The notes under the pieces: generated by a model
What the model was told of the DNA's origin: nothing
Databases searched by the model: none
Seen by the model: only the letters and a program-made list of their open reading frames with translations
In this document: positions 43,373 through 51,683 of the stretch, one piece after another
How positions within the stretch are numbered: position 1 is the first letter of the stretch
Layout of the letters: the number at the start of each line of letters is the position of its first letter
Assembly (NCBI RefSeq): GCF_028610705.1
Contig: NZ_JAQQWT010000004.1
Span: 51,938-115,937 of the forward strand
Direction: 5' to 3'
DNA: 64,000 nt
From: Halalkalibacter alkalisediminis
Lineage (GTDB): Bacteria; Bacillota; Bacilli; Bacillales; Bacillaceae_D
Program-made: the position numbers and the translations under genes

Positions 43373-44974
43373 TTATGCATTTTCTTGAGATTTTCTTTTT
43401 AATACCATTATCGTTCCAACTAATAGTACTAATGCAACGATTAAACTAAGGACCACACTTGTTGTCGCGCCTAAAACAAGATACGACACAATCGTAATTC
43501 CCGCTGCAATTAATGCATAAGGAAGCTGAGTGACTACGTGGTCAATGTGATGACTTCCTGCACCCGTAGACGATAAAATCGTCGTATCAGAGATCGGAGA
43601 ACAGTGATCTCCAAAAATCGACCCAGCAAGAACGGCCGCCATCATTGGTAGGATCATTGAGATATCAATGACAGCCGCCATTTCCCCTGCAATTGGTAGC
43701 AAGAGGGCAAATGTTCCCCATGACGTTCCGGTTGAGAAAGCGGCGAATCCAGCAATAACAAATAAAATAACAGGTAAGAACATTGGGTTCAAATTCGATC
43801 TTTCCACGATAGAAGCTAAGTACGCTCCCGTTTCTAAATCACCGATGATCGACGTTAGTGTCCAAGCAAAAAATAAAATATATATAGCCGGAAGCATTGA
43901 TTTCATGCCGACACCAAGAGATAATCCTAAACCTGTTTCAGACTTCGGCTTCATTACATTTAATAAAAGAGCAATCGCAAAACCAAAAAGTCCGCCGTAC
44001 ACAAGCGCAGCAGCCACATCTGTATTTTCAAAAATCGTTAAAATGGTCACGTCGCCTTCTGTACCTTGGATTCCCGTAAGAATCATAAAGAACACAGTTC
44101 CGATGATCAGTGCGACGATTGGCCAGACAAGGTCGCCCACTTTGCCTTTAGCATTTGCTTTAATATCATCTTGAGCACCTGGAATAGGTCCTAATTTAGC
44201 ATTAAATAATTCTCCTGTTTCCTGAGCTCGTTTTTCATGTTGCTTCATTGGTCCAACATCTAAATTAAACCAAGCTACAGCGAGTACTAATCCAATCGCA
44301 ACCAACGCATAGATATTCATTGGAACCATGAGCATAAATGCTTGTAAAGCTTCGTATTCTGTTACAGAATGCGTCGCAAAGATCCCTGCAATAATCGCGA
44401 TAATATAAGCTCCCCAGCTTGAGATCGGAGCCATGACACACATCGGTGCCGACGTTGAATCAACTAAGTAAGCTAATTTGGCACGTGAGATTCTGTGTCG
44501 ATCGGTTAACGGACGGCTCACATTCCCAACCGTTAAGCTGTTAAAATAATCATCAATGAAAATAATGATACCAAGTACCACCGTTAATAATTGAGCTCCT
44601 ACACGGGTTTTCACACGCGTCATGGCCCATTCACCAAACGCGCGGCTACCTCCAGAACGTGTAATAAGCGCAGCCATCATGCCTAATAATAATAGAAACA
44701 GAACGATGAAAAATTCCCACGTATTAATCGCAAAACGCTGATCAATGATCGCACGTGTGACCGTTCCAAACGTTACGATTTCAACATCAAAGTCAAAGAT
44801 AATGCCCATGACAATCGCGTAGATATTCGCAGCTGCCGTAAGTGGATTAAAGTCGTGTAATAATAATGCTCCAACAATAGCACCAAGTCCTAATGATAAT
44901 AGAACTCGTCTTGTCAAAATAACCATGACAAGCGCTAATATCGGAGGCAATAAAGATAAAATAGATGATTCCAT
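43373..44974 (-). CDS. NhaC-family transporter under lysine riboswitch control, probable lysine transporter
   Basis: 533 residues, about 12 membrane helices. GAQLLTVVLGIIIFIDDYFNSLTVGNVSRPLTDRHRISRAKLAYLVDSTSAPMCVMAPISSW and GSIFGDHCSPISDTTILSSTGAGSHHIDHV are NhaC antiporter-family signatures. Such proteins are usually named Na+/H+ antiporters, but the upstream leader is a lysine (L-box) riboswitch, which in Firmicutes controls lysine biosynthesis and uptake, so lysine import is the better call. SD AGGAGG precedes the ATG. Confidence 0.9.
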   Translation of the reverse strand: MESSILSLLPPILALVMVILTRRVLLSLGLGAIVGALLLHDFNPLTAAANIYAIVMGIIFDFDVEIVTFGTVTRAIIDQRFAINTWEFFIVLFLLLLGMMAALITRSGGSRAFGEWAMTRVKTRVGAQLLTVVLGIIIFIDDYFNSLTVGNVSRPLTDRHRISRAKLAYLVDSTSAPMCVMAPISSWGAYIIAIIAGIFATHSVTEYEALQAFMLMVPMNIYALVAIGLVLAVAWFNLDVGPMKQHEKRAQETGELFNAKLGPIPGAQDDIKANAKGKVGDLVWPIVALIIGTVFFMILTGIQGTEGDVTILTIFENTDVAAALVYGGLFGFAIALLLNVMKPKSETGLGLSLGVGMKSMLPAIYILFFAWTLTSIIGDLETGAYLASIVERSNLNPMFLPVILFVIAGFAAFSTGTSWGTFALLLPIAGEMAAVIDISMILPMMAAVLAGSIFGDHCSPISDTTILSSTGAGSHHIDHVVTQLPYALIAAGITIVSYLVLGATTSVVLSLIVALVLLVGTIMVLKRKSQENA

Positions 44975-45049
44975 AAACGAAAACCTCCTAAAAGTATAGT
45001 ATTTTCATAGAATAAGGACTACTTGAGAACGTCACATGACCACTTCTAT

Positions 45050-45118
45050 ACAAAAAAAGACAATAATGGTTACCCACTATCGCCTATGCGCGCGTGATAT
45101 CCCCATTTGAATGGTAGT
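45050..45118 (-). terminator. Expression-platform terminator of the lysine riboswitch
   Basis: After the aptamer the minus strand has AATGGGGATATCAC, a GC-rich middle, GTGGGTAACCATT, and then a run of seven T residues. It is a plausible attenuator stem closed by AATGG/CCATT. Confidence 0.55.
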
Positions 45119-45129
45119 CCTCCATAACT

Positions 45130-45310
45130 TGTTTGCATGCAAGTTATGACAGCCCTGCATTTATTCAATGCAGTTCCAGCAAAAGCAGCCTGACCTCTAC
45201 TTCCACTTCGGCAACATCCCCTTTCGCTTCCCTTCTACGTTGTCATCCTCAAGAAAGATACTCATGTCTGTCGCGCCTCTACCTCATTTCAACAATGAGG
45301 CATCTCTATT
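45130..45310 (-). ncRNA. Lysine riboswitch (L-box)
   Basis: The minus strand reads, in order, GAGGTAGAGGCGCGAC, ATGAGTAT, GGGAAGCGAAAGGGG, ATGTTGCCGAAG, TTTTGCTGGAACTGCATTG, AATAAATGCAGGGCTGTCA. These follow the B. subtilis lysC L-box blocks (AGAGGUGCGA, AGAGUA, GAAAGGGGAGC, GUCGCCGAAG, UUUGCUGGCCGUGCAUUG, AAUAAAUGUAAGGCUGUCA) almost step by step. It leads into the NhaC-type gene. Confidence 0.92.
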
Positions 45311-45356
45311 CAATTACCGTATTGGATATTACCATGTTTTCATACTGTTGACAATG

Positions 45357-46124
45357 TTAATTTCCTCCACCACCTGATGATTGCCCCGCTGGAAGAATCA
45401 TGCCCCCACCTTCTGAGTAATATTCAGGCACCTGACCTTGAATATTCACAAGCCCTACTGGAACCGTTGTTTTAATGGCTTCCGTATTCGTAGCAAATGG
45501 AATAACAATTTTCGCATCGACAATGACATCAAAGTTGACAGACATCGTCGTATTATTAATCCCTGTATTTTTTACATCTAGATTTAAATCTGTCTTCACA
45601 TCCCCAATCGCAGAAAAACGAACAGGGATCTGCGGACCTAACTGAGCAAGTAAGGCATTATTCGTTGCTTGCCCTAGCGGTATGCTGTAGATAATCCCTC
45701 CTTCAGTCGTTAAACTTGGTTCATGTTCTGCATCAATGGAAACATCGAAGGCTTCTCCATTTTCAATCGCTTTTAAATGGCGCTGCACACGGTTTGTCGC
45801 TTCCGATAAAATTCGGTTATAAATCTGTGTATTAAACTGGATTGAGGTAATGACATTATTTGGATCTGTTTGAACGATAAATAGTTCATCTTGATCAAGG
45901 TCGGACGCAATTTTTTTGGAAACCGCATCATTGATTGCTTTCGTCGCAATTACTCGCGTTTCCGTTGTGGCAATTTGCATTAAGGTAGGTCTGATCCCCT
46001 TCTCGATAATCCACAAACCTTGGACCGTTAACACAACAAAAATAAGAAATGATAATAGCATGACATAACGAAATGGAAGCGGACCTTTTCGAGACTGGGG
46101 TCTGCGTTTTCTAGGTGCTCTCAT
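45357..46124 (-). CDS. yunB: Sporulation protein YunB
   Basis: 255 residues from ATG 46124 (SD GGGGGAT). One N-terminal helix (YVMLLSFLIFVVLTVQGLWII) anchors it, followed by an extracellular domain: RPTLMQIATTETRVIATKAINDAVSKKI, YSIPLGQATNNALLAQLGPQIPVRFSAIGDVKTDLN. YunB is made in the mother cell and needed for efficient sporulation. In B. subtilis it follows lytH directly; here 25 kb of accessory genes intervene. An earlier in-frame ATG at 46178 lacks an SD. Confidence 0.93.
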   Translation of the reverse strand: MRAPRKRRPQSRKGPLPFRYVMLLSFLIFVVLTVQGLWIIEKGIRPTLMQIATTETRVIATKAINDAVSKKIASDLDQDELFIVQTDPNNVITSIQFNTQIYNRILSEATNRVQRHLKAIENGEAFDVSIDAEHEPSLTTEGGIIYSIPLGQATNNALLAQLGPQIPVRFSAIGDVKTDLNLDVKNTGINNTTMSVNFDVIVDAKIVIPFATNTEAIKTTVPVGLVNIQGQVPEYYSEGGGMILPAGQSSGGGGN

Positions 46125-46204
46125 GTTGAAATCCCCCTTCATCACATTTATATGCAACAAAGGAGGACGTTTGACCAAAAAATGAAGTTCTTACATTTTT
46201 ACTT

Positions 46205-46693
46205 TTAGTGATTCACTCGCTCATATAAGCGAAATTCATGAGGATATCGATTTTTCTCATCAACGAACCCATGTTCAACAGATACTAGCTCCCAACTGTC
46301 TGCATCTATTTCAGGAAAATAGGTATCTCCCTCAAACGTCTCATCAATGTAAGTCACATATAAACGATCGACATGCTCCCAGAACAGAGAAAATACTTGC
46401 GTTCCACCAATCACAAAAAATTCGTCCTCCTGCTTGGCCATTTTGAGAACATCTTCAACGTGGTGAACGACTTCGCATCCTTCCGCTTCAAATCCTTCGC
46501 TTCTTGTAAGGACTACGTTTTTCCTTTTTGGCAAAGGACGCCCAATCGATTCATACGTTTTTCTTCCCATGACGATCGTGTGTCCTGTTGTTACCTTTTT
46601 AAAATAAGCTAGGTCTGCCGGCAAATGCCACGGCAGCTGATTCTCTTTCCCGATCAAGCGATTTCGATCCATTGCTACAACAAATGAGATCAT
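46205..46693 (-). CDS. dfrA: Dihydrofolate reductase
   Basis: 162 residues from ATG 46693 (SD AAGGAG). It reduces dihydrofolate with NADPH. The active-site Asp-less Bacillus-type pattern is GKENQLPWHLPADLAYFKKVT, with HTIVMGRKTYESIGRPLPKRKNVVLTR for NADPH and FVIGGTQVFSLF. It lies alone, without thyA, just after yunB. Confidence 0.97.
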   Translation of the reverse strand: MISFVVAMDRNRLIGKENQLPWHLPADLAYFKKVTTGHTIVMGRKTYESIGRPLPKRKNVVLTRSEGFEAEGCEVVHHVEDVLKMAKQEDEFFVIGGTQVFSLFWEHVDRLYVTYIDETFEGDTYFPEIDADSWELVSVEHGFVDEKNRYPHEFRLYERVNH

Positions 46694-47076
46694 AGTACCG
46701 ACTCCTTTAGTGATATGTATTTGCACATATCGTATCACATTAAGGCTTGGATAATAAATGATCGGTTTTGAATTATTAATTATGTGTATGGGATCATAAG
46801 CCGTCGATTTCGGATCATAACACGAGAATTACGCAGATACATCCACTAGAAGCAGCTTCCTTAAAGAATTTACATCTTAAACCCAATTTGTCATGAACCA
46901 CGTCATGGATGAAATGACTAAAAATTTTAACCTGTGAACTAATCTTACGGAGAGAGGAGATAGCCTTACTAAGGCTATCTTTACAGTCACATTATTCCAA
47001 AGAATAGTTTCGATCAATCAGGTTAAGATATATCTTGTAAGACGATTGATCACATTTTCTTAGGAGGTTTTTCAGA
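46694..47076. other. Intergenic region with a 10-bp hairpin
   Basis: No gene seen. AGATAGCCTT (46958-46967) and AAGGCTATCT (46971-46980) form a perfect stem with loop ACT and only a short T stretch. GATCAATC and GATTGATC further on (about 47012 and 47042) are inverted. Confidence 0.5.
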
Positions 47077-47556
47077 ATGGGCTTTTTTGATTTGTTTAAC
47101 GAAGAAGAAGAAACTCAAAGGAAAAATCGTAAAGAGGCACGTGAGGTAGATCGAGTTACAGACACCGAGTTTGCATCTGAGGACGCTCATCTTGATCTTC
47201 GTGAAGAGGAGTTAGATATTGACAAATATCGTGTGGAGACAGGTGACGTCGTTCTTCATAAAGATATCGTTGAAGAAGAGAAAGCTGTCAACGTTCCCGT
47301 ATCACATGATCAAGTCGTTATCGAGAGAAGAGCAGTTGACCATGAGCCGACAGATGAACCGATTACAGAAGAGGAAACGGTTCACATCCCTGTTACAGCC
47401 GAACGTATCGATGTTGATAAGTATACGGTTGTAACGGGAGAAGTGGAAGCTCATAAGCGTTCTGTTCAAGAGACTGAGCAAGTCCGCGACGTCCTTCATA
47501 AAGAAGTCGCCGAAGTGGAAACTCACGGTGAAACAGATATTATCAGAGAGGACTAA
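47077..47556 (+). CDS. YsnF/AvaK-domain (DUF2382) stress protein, soluble
   Basis: 159 residues, very acidic. Two DUF2382 units: EEELDIDKYRVETGDVVLHKDIVEEEKAVNVPVSHDQVVIERRAV, and ETVHIPVTAERIDVDKYTVVTGEVEAHKRSVQETEQVRDVLHKEVAEVE. YsnF-type proteins belong to general stress regulons in Bacillus; function unknown. AGGAGGT precedes the ATG. Own terminator. Confidence 0.88.
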   Translation: MGFFDLFNEEEETQRKNRKEAREVDRVTDTEFASEDAHLDLREEELDIDKYRVETGDVVLHKDIVEEEKAVNVPVSHDQVVIERRAVDHEPTDEPITEEETVHIPVTAERIDVDKYTVVTGEVEAHKRSVQETEQVRDVLHKEVAEVETHGETDIIRED

Positions 47557-47566
47557 CATGTCCTAC

Positions 47567-47597
47567 CCTACTTAACAAAAGTTAAGTAGGTTTTTTT
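47567..47597 (+). terminator. Terminator between YsnF-type genes
   Basis: CTACTTAAC pairs with GTTAAGTAG around AAAA, then seven T residues. Confidence 0.92.
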
Positions 47598-47649
47598 CAT
47601 ATTTTTCTCTGTGTCGGACATACTAAGAAAAAAGAATCAGGAGGTCCTA

Positions 47650-48165
47650 ATGGGAAAATTTATTTTTATTGGAGCCATAATTGGAAGCATTCTTGGCTGG
47701 CTAATGGATTTTTCAATTTTAGCAGGACTCGTTTTAGGAGCCATAGCTGGTGGCGTTAGCTATGCCCTCTTTTCAAGAAGAAACATCGAAAAAAGCACAG
47801 ACGAATCAGAGGTACAAAGCCTTCAATTGAAAGAAGAACAGCTCGATATTAAAAAAGAACGTATACAAACAGGTGAAGTCAAGGTCCATAGGGAAGTCGT
47901 AGAAGAGGAAAAAACGTTCAAGGTGCCTATCAGACGCGAGGAGATGGTCATTGAAGCAGGCGATGAAGAAGAAATCCGCATTCCACTGAAAGAGGAAGAA
48001 ATTAAATTTAGTAAACATCCTGTTAAACTCAATGAGGTTTCTATATCGAAACGGGAAATAGAAGAGGTCGAGCAAGTTAGAGCAAGCGTAAAGAAAGAAA
48101 CGGCTCACGTTGAAGTCGAGGGTGATGCAGATGTGGTAAAAGAAGACGATGAGAAACTACAATAA
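47650..48165 (+). CDS. YsnF/AvaK-domain (DUF2382) protein with membrane anchor
   Basis: 171 residues from ATG 47650 (SD AGGAGG). A glycine-rich hydrophobic hairpin at residues 4-41 (IFIGAIIGSILGWLMDFSILAGLVLGAIAGGVSYALF) replaces the N-terminus of its neighbour; the rest is the same DUF2382 layout (LQLKEEQLDIKKERIQTGEVKVHREVVEEEKTFKVPI). The two genes are paralogues: one cytosolic, one membrane-associated. Confidence 0.87.
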   Translation: MGKFIFIGAIIGSILGWLMDFSILAGLVLGAIAGGVSYALFSRRNIEKSTDESEVQSLQLKEEQLDIKKERIQTGEVKVHREVVEEEKTFKVPIRREEMVIEAGDEEEIRIPLKEEEIKFSKHPVKLNEVSISKREIEEVEQVRASVKKETAHVEVEGDADVVKEDDEKLQ

Positions 48166-48173
48166 ATCTAAGA

Positions 48174-48209
48174 AGTTCTAAGACCACTTTAGGTTTTGGA
48201 ACTTTTTAT
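48174..48209 (+). terminator. Terminator
   Basis: AGTTCTAAGACC and GGTTTTGGAACT form an imperfect stem followed by TTTTT. Confidence 0.75.
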
Positions 48210-48323
48210 TAATAACCAGTCCAACAAAATTTTCCCAATACCATTCTTTATAAAAGATGGTCAACTATCGTCGGATTTTTAGTACTATTATAATGGGCAA
48301 TCAAAATAAGAAGGGATGATGCT

Positions 48324-49571
48324 ATGAATATTGGACCCATGATTAAGTATTATCGTCTAAAAAAGCATTTAACCCAATCACAACTCGCAGAAGGAATTTG
48401 CTCGGTACCGCATTTAAGTAAGATTGAAAATAATCATTACCGTGCAAGCGAAGCAACCGCCTTCCTATTATTAGAAAAGTTAGGAATCGATCTTTCTCAG
48501 GAGTACGAAAAGTATCAACTCTTAAAAACAGACTTAGATGAATTTGTCGAAGCCATTCTCTATTATGACCTTGAAAGCATTCATAAATATGGCAAGAAAT
48601 TAAAGGAACGAGAAGAGCTTTACGCCCAAACTGATTTAATTCATTTGTATCATATTTATATGATGAGGTATTACTCTTTTACTAAAAACCTAGGAAAAGC
48701 CAAAGAACACAGAAAAGTTCTTGAAAAACTGCAAGCGAACCTCTCCCCTTTGGAGGAATTACTTTTTTCATTTAATATCGGATTATTATTGTTCGATGAG
48801 AATAAAATGGTTGAAGCGAGAGACCATTTCCTTACTTTAAAATCAATGAGTATAAGCAGTTTTATTATTCGTGACTTGTTCTATCAAATTAGTTTGTGTT
48901 TTAGTGTCCTCAATCATCCTGAAAAAGCGGTAACTTATGCAAAAAAGGCTCTCACCTACTACAAAGAGGAGAATAATTTCATTCGCACTGTACATACCCA
49001 AATGATACTCGGCATAAACTATGCTAGGCTTGGCTTGTACAACGAAGGAGTCGATATCTATAAAATATTGCTCAGAAATACGAGATTACTAAGATTAGAC
49101 AACCTTTATCATCAAATTATTTATAATTATAGTTTATTGCTCCTTCGAAAGAATCATTTCACTGAGGCCTTACATTATCTTAATGAAGCTATAACGGTTT
49201 TTAATAAAGGCTCTCAGCACCATATCCTAAGTTTACTGGCTATTATTGAAATTCTTATTAAATTAAAAAAAGACCCGAGTGAGATCCGAGAACATATTAA
49301 GGAAGTCCTCCAGTATAGTCACTCTACTAATCTAAAAAAATATGCTTTATTAGCTCAGAAATTTGAGTATGAACTCACATCTCATAATGAGATGTATGAC
49401 TTTATAGAAAATCAGTTATTTCCTTTTTTAAAGAAACATCATCATATCGAGGAAATGATGATAACAGCTCTTGACCTTGCCAAACACCACCAAACCCTTG
49501 GTCATATTGAAAAAGCGAATGACTATTATAACGAATATATATCTAATTTGCAAAAGGAGGAATTCCAATGA
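48324..49571 (+). CDS. RRNPP-type peptide-responsive regulator (HTH plus TPR)
   Basis: 415 residues. The XRE helix-turn-helix is at residues 5-60 (IKYYRLKKHLTQSQLAEGICSVPHLSKIENNHYRAS); the remainder is a chain of TPR-like helix pairs (ALHYLNEAITVFNKGSQHH). This is the architecture of PlcR, NprR and related RRNPP receptors, which bind re-imported signalling peptides. The stop overlaps the start of a 51-residue secreted peptide gene (ATGA), the usual place for the cognate pheromone. A subtilisin gene converges from downstream. The regulated genes are not known. Confidence 0.9.
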   Translation: MNIGPMIKYYRLKKHLTQSQLAEGICSVPHLSKIENNHYRASEATAFLLLEKLGIDLSQEYEKYQLLKTDLDEFVEAILYYDLESIHKYGKKLKEREELYAQTDLIHLYHIYMMRYYSFTKNLGKAKEHRKVLEKLQANLSPLEELLFSFNIGLLLFDENKMVEARDHFLTLKSMSISSFIIRDLFYQISLCFSVLNHPEKAVTYAKKALTYYKEENNFIRTVHTQMILGINYARLGLYNEGVDIYKILLRNTRLLRLDNLYHQIIYNYSLLLLRKNHFTEALHYLNEAITVFNKGSQHHILSLLAIIEILIKLKKDPSEIREHIKEVLQYSHSTNLKKYALLAQKFEYELTSHNEMYDFIENQLFPFLKKHHHIEEMMITALDLAKHHQTLGHIEKANDYYNEYISNLQKEEFQ

Positions 49572-49723
49572 AGAAAACCATTTTCACCTTAACTTTATCA
49601 TTAGCTATAGCTTTAGGTGCTACAGGGGATTTAACGAACTTAAGTGCTGCAGCAGATTTTGAATGGAAACAAGGATATGAGAACGAGCCATTATCACCAG
49701 AACCTATACACCCACCAAACTAA
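49568..49723 (+). CDS. Candidate signal-peptide (pheromone) precursor of the RRNPP receptor
   Basis: 51 residues: a Sec signal (KKTIFTLTLSLAIALGA) ending near SAAA, then about 22 residues, DFEWKQGYENEPLSPEP followed by IHPPN. It overlaps the receptor gene by four bases (ATGA) and has GGAGG 6 nt upstream within the receptor end. Receptor-plus-small-secreted-peptide overlap is typical of PlcR-PapR and NprR-NprX. The mature signal is expected within the last 7-10 residues; its exact ends cannot be read from sequence. Confidence 0.8.
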   Translation: MKKTIFTLTLSLAIALGATGDLTNLSAAADFEWKQGYENEPLSPEPIHPPN

Positions 49724-49738
49724 ATGCTTACTCATTCT

Positions 49739-49773
49739 AAGCCTGTTATAGGGAATCTATAGCAGGCTTTTTC
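49739..49773 (+). terminator. Terminator of the quorum-sensing pair
   Basis: AAGCCTGTTATAG and CTATAGCAGGCTT form a near-perfect stem around GGAAT with TTT after it. Confidence 0.88.
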
Positions 49774-49814
49774 AACGTAAAAATGCTCATCACCAGCATA
49801 CGCCCATTACCAAA

Positions 49815-49855
49815 GGGTGAATCAAAAGGCTATTTGCCTTTTGATTCACCCTCTT
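49815..49855. terminator. Terminator of the subtilisin gene
   Basis: GGGTGAATCAAAAGGC and GCCTTTTGATTCACCC form a perfect 16-bp stem just after the subtilisin stop (minus strand). Confidence 0.88.
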
Positions 49856-49856
49856 A

Positions 49857-50993
49857 TTACTGATTAATCGCATCCATTGCCTGTACTAACCCGTATCCAT
49901 ATTGAGTAGCTGTTCCTAAATTCTGAGCCGTTGTTTGAAGCAATTCACGAACCTCAACATTCGTTAAATGAGACTTGTTTTCCAATACAAGTGCCGCCAC
50001 TCCAGCAACATGAGGTGAAGCCATTGATGTTCCATTGTAAGAAGCATAGCCATTGTTTGGAGTTGTGCTTAATATACTTACTCCTGGTGCTGAAATCTCT
50101 ACTGCAGGACCTGTACTTGAGAACGTAGCCCTTTGGTTATTCTGATCAATGGCAGCAACGGCCACGACCGAGTCGTATTTAGCAGGGTATCCGACATTGT
50201 CGCCTCTACCTGGACGCGTACCACTGTTTCCTGCCGCTGCAATTAACAATACTCCTTCAGCATAAGCTAAATCAGACCATTCCTCTAAGATCTGCGAACT
50301 TGTAGACCCTCCTAAGCTCATATTTACGATGTCCATTCCATTTTGAACAGACCACTCGATTCCTCTTGCAATCCCAGCATATGATCCACTCCCATCATTG
50401 TTTAACACTTTCACCGCATAGAGATCTGCGTTATAGGCAACTCCTAAAACACCTAGATCATTATTCACTGCAGCCACCGTCCCTGCTACATGGGTACCAT
50501 GACCACTGCCATCATAATATGGATCGCTATTGGCTGCATCATCAAAGACGGAAAAGCCACCTTTTACATTAACCGAAAGATCTTCATGACTCCGATCAAT
50601 CCCGGTATCGAGAATCGCAACCTTCACTCCATTCCCGTTCACTCCACTTGAATGTACAGATGTCCCCTGTACGTGTGGGACCCCCCATGGAACAGATTGA
50701 CCAAAAGCTTCAGCCGAGGCGTTTTCTTCTAAGTATTTTATATGAGGATTATTCGATAGCCCCTTAGCCTGTTTGTCACTTAATTCTAAATGGACAACAG
50801 GAAGCAAGTTGTATTGGTAAATAATATCTTGATCTTTTACTCCAAATGCTTTTAATAACCCTTTATCTACAGGTCCATTAAACTGAACTAAATATTCTTT
50901 CACGTTAAGTGGAGATTGTGCTAAACCTGCTCCTGGGAACGCTAAACTGAATAACAGTACTAAGGTGAAAAATACGGATAAGAATCTCTTCAT
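49857..50993 (-). CDS. aprE: Secreted alkaline-type subtilisin
   Basis: 378 residues: signal peptide (RFLSVFFTLVLLFSLAFPGAGLAQ), I9 propeptide (about 28-105), and mature protease beginning near QSVPWGVPHVQ. Catalytic triad in VAILDTGIDRSHEDL (Asp), GHGTHVAGTVA (His) and NGTSMASPHVAG (Ser), with oxyanion AAAGNSGT. The short mature form of about 270 residues is that of alkaliphile subtilisins. It is convergent with the RRNPP pair, and proteases are common targets of such systems, but no promoter evidence links them here. Confidence 0.95.
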   Translation of the reverse strand: MKRFLSVFFTLVLLFSLAFPGAGLAQSPLNVKEYLVQFNGPVDKGLLKAFGVKDQDIIYQYNLLPVVHLELSDKQAKGLSNNPHIKYLEENASAEAFGQSVPWGVPHVQGTSVHSSGVNGNGVKVAILDTGIDRSHEDLSVNVKGGFSVFDDAANSDPYYDGSGHGTHVAGTVAAVNNDLGVLGVAYNADLYAVKVLNNDGSGSYAGIARGIEWSVQNGMDIVNMSLGGSTSSQILEEWSDLAYAEGVLLIAAAGNSGTRPGRGDNVGYPAKYDSVVAVAAIDQNNQRATFSSTGPAVEISAPGVSILSTTPNNGYASYNGTSMASPHVAGVAALVLENKSHLTNVEVRELLQTTAQNLGTATQYGYGLVQAMDAINQ

Positions 50994-51291
50994 AAAGTAG
51001 TTCCTCCTATGCTCATTTTAACAGTTTAATAGATAGCTAATAAAAGTAAGGCCTAAGGATCAAGTATGTGTTTAACTAGCTTGGTTCGTATCATCCATCA
51101 CATCCCTTTTCAAAATTCCAATACTTACTTGGTGCTTTAACCTTAACAAAAAATATTTTTCTTTTGTATTGGGAAAACTTTTGAATCCATTTGGTTGTCT
51201 CGAGCTTTAAGATTAGCTTGATGACTATTGGGGTAACATAACTAGTAAACATAATGGTTTCGTTTACGTTGTCTAAAGGAGGTTGTCCGAC

Positions 51292-51468
51292 ATGAAAAGA
51301 ATGCCAGTTGGCAGCATCATTTATTTTGTTGCCTCACTACTGTGGCTTTTCTTAGCCTTTACCGGTATAGGAAATTGGTCCAACCGAGTTTATATATTCT
51401 TATTTATTCTATTTGTCGCACTCGGTTTCATTAACTGGAGAATGACCGATCGCGCCAATTCCGATTGA
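51292..51468 (+). CDS. Small two-helix membrane protein
   Basis: 58 residues from ATG 51292, preceded by the strong SD AAAGGAGG. Two helices: VGSIIYFVASLLWLFLAFTGI and YIFLFILFVALGFINW, with a short NRV turn. No family recognised. It is monocistronic with its own terminator. Confidence 0.75.
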   Translation: MKRMPVGSIIYFVASLLWLFLAFTGIGNWSNRVYIFLFILFVALGFINWRMTDRANSD

Positions 51469-51477
51469 CCCCCTCCC

Positions 51478-51515
51478 TATCCTCCATCTATATAGAGGAT
51501 AGGTTTTTCTTTATA
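51478..51515 (+). terminator. Terminator
   Basis: CTATCCTC and GAGGATAG form the stem, followed by TTTTTCTTT. Confidence 0.85.
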
Positions 51516-51683
51516 AGCTTCATCCACTATAAATAATCCCATAAAAAAGTTAGTACCCTACAAAAATTTATGAAGCACCAGAAGTAAATTTATGATATCT
51601 TTAGGGCATTAGACAAAATACGACTTTTTATGCAAGCGATTATTTGTGTAGTTGATGTTCCTGGCTACAGCAAGGAGAACTGG

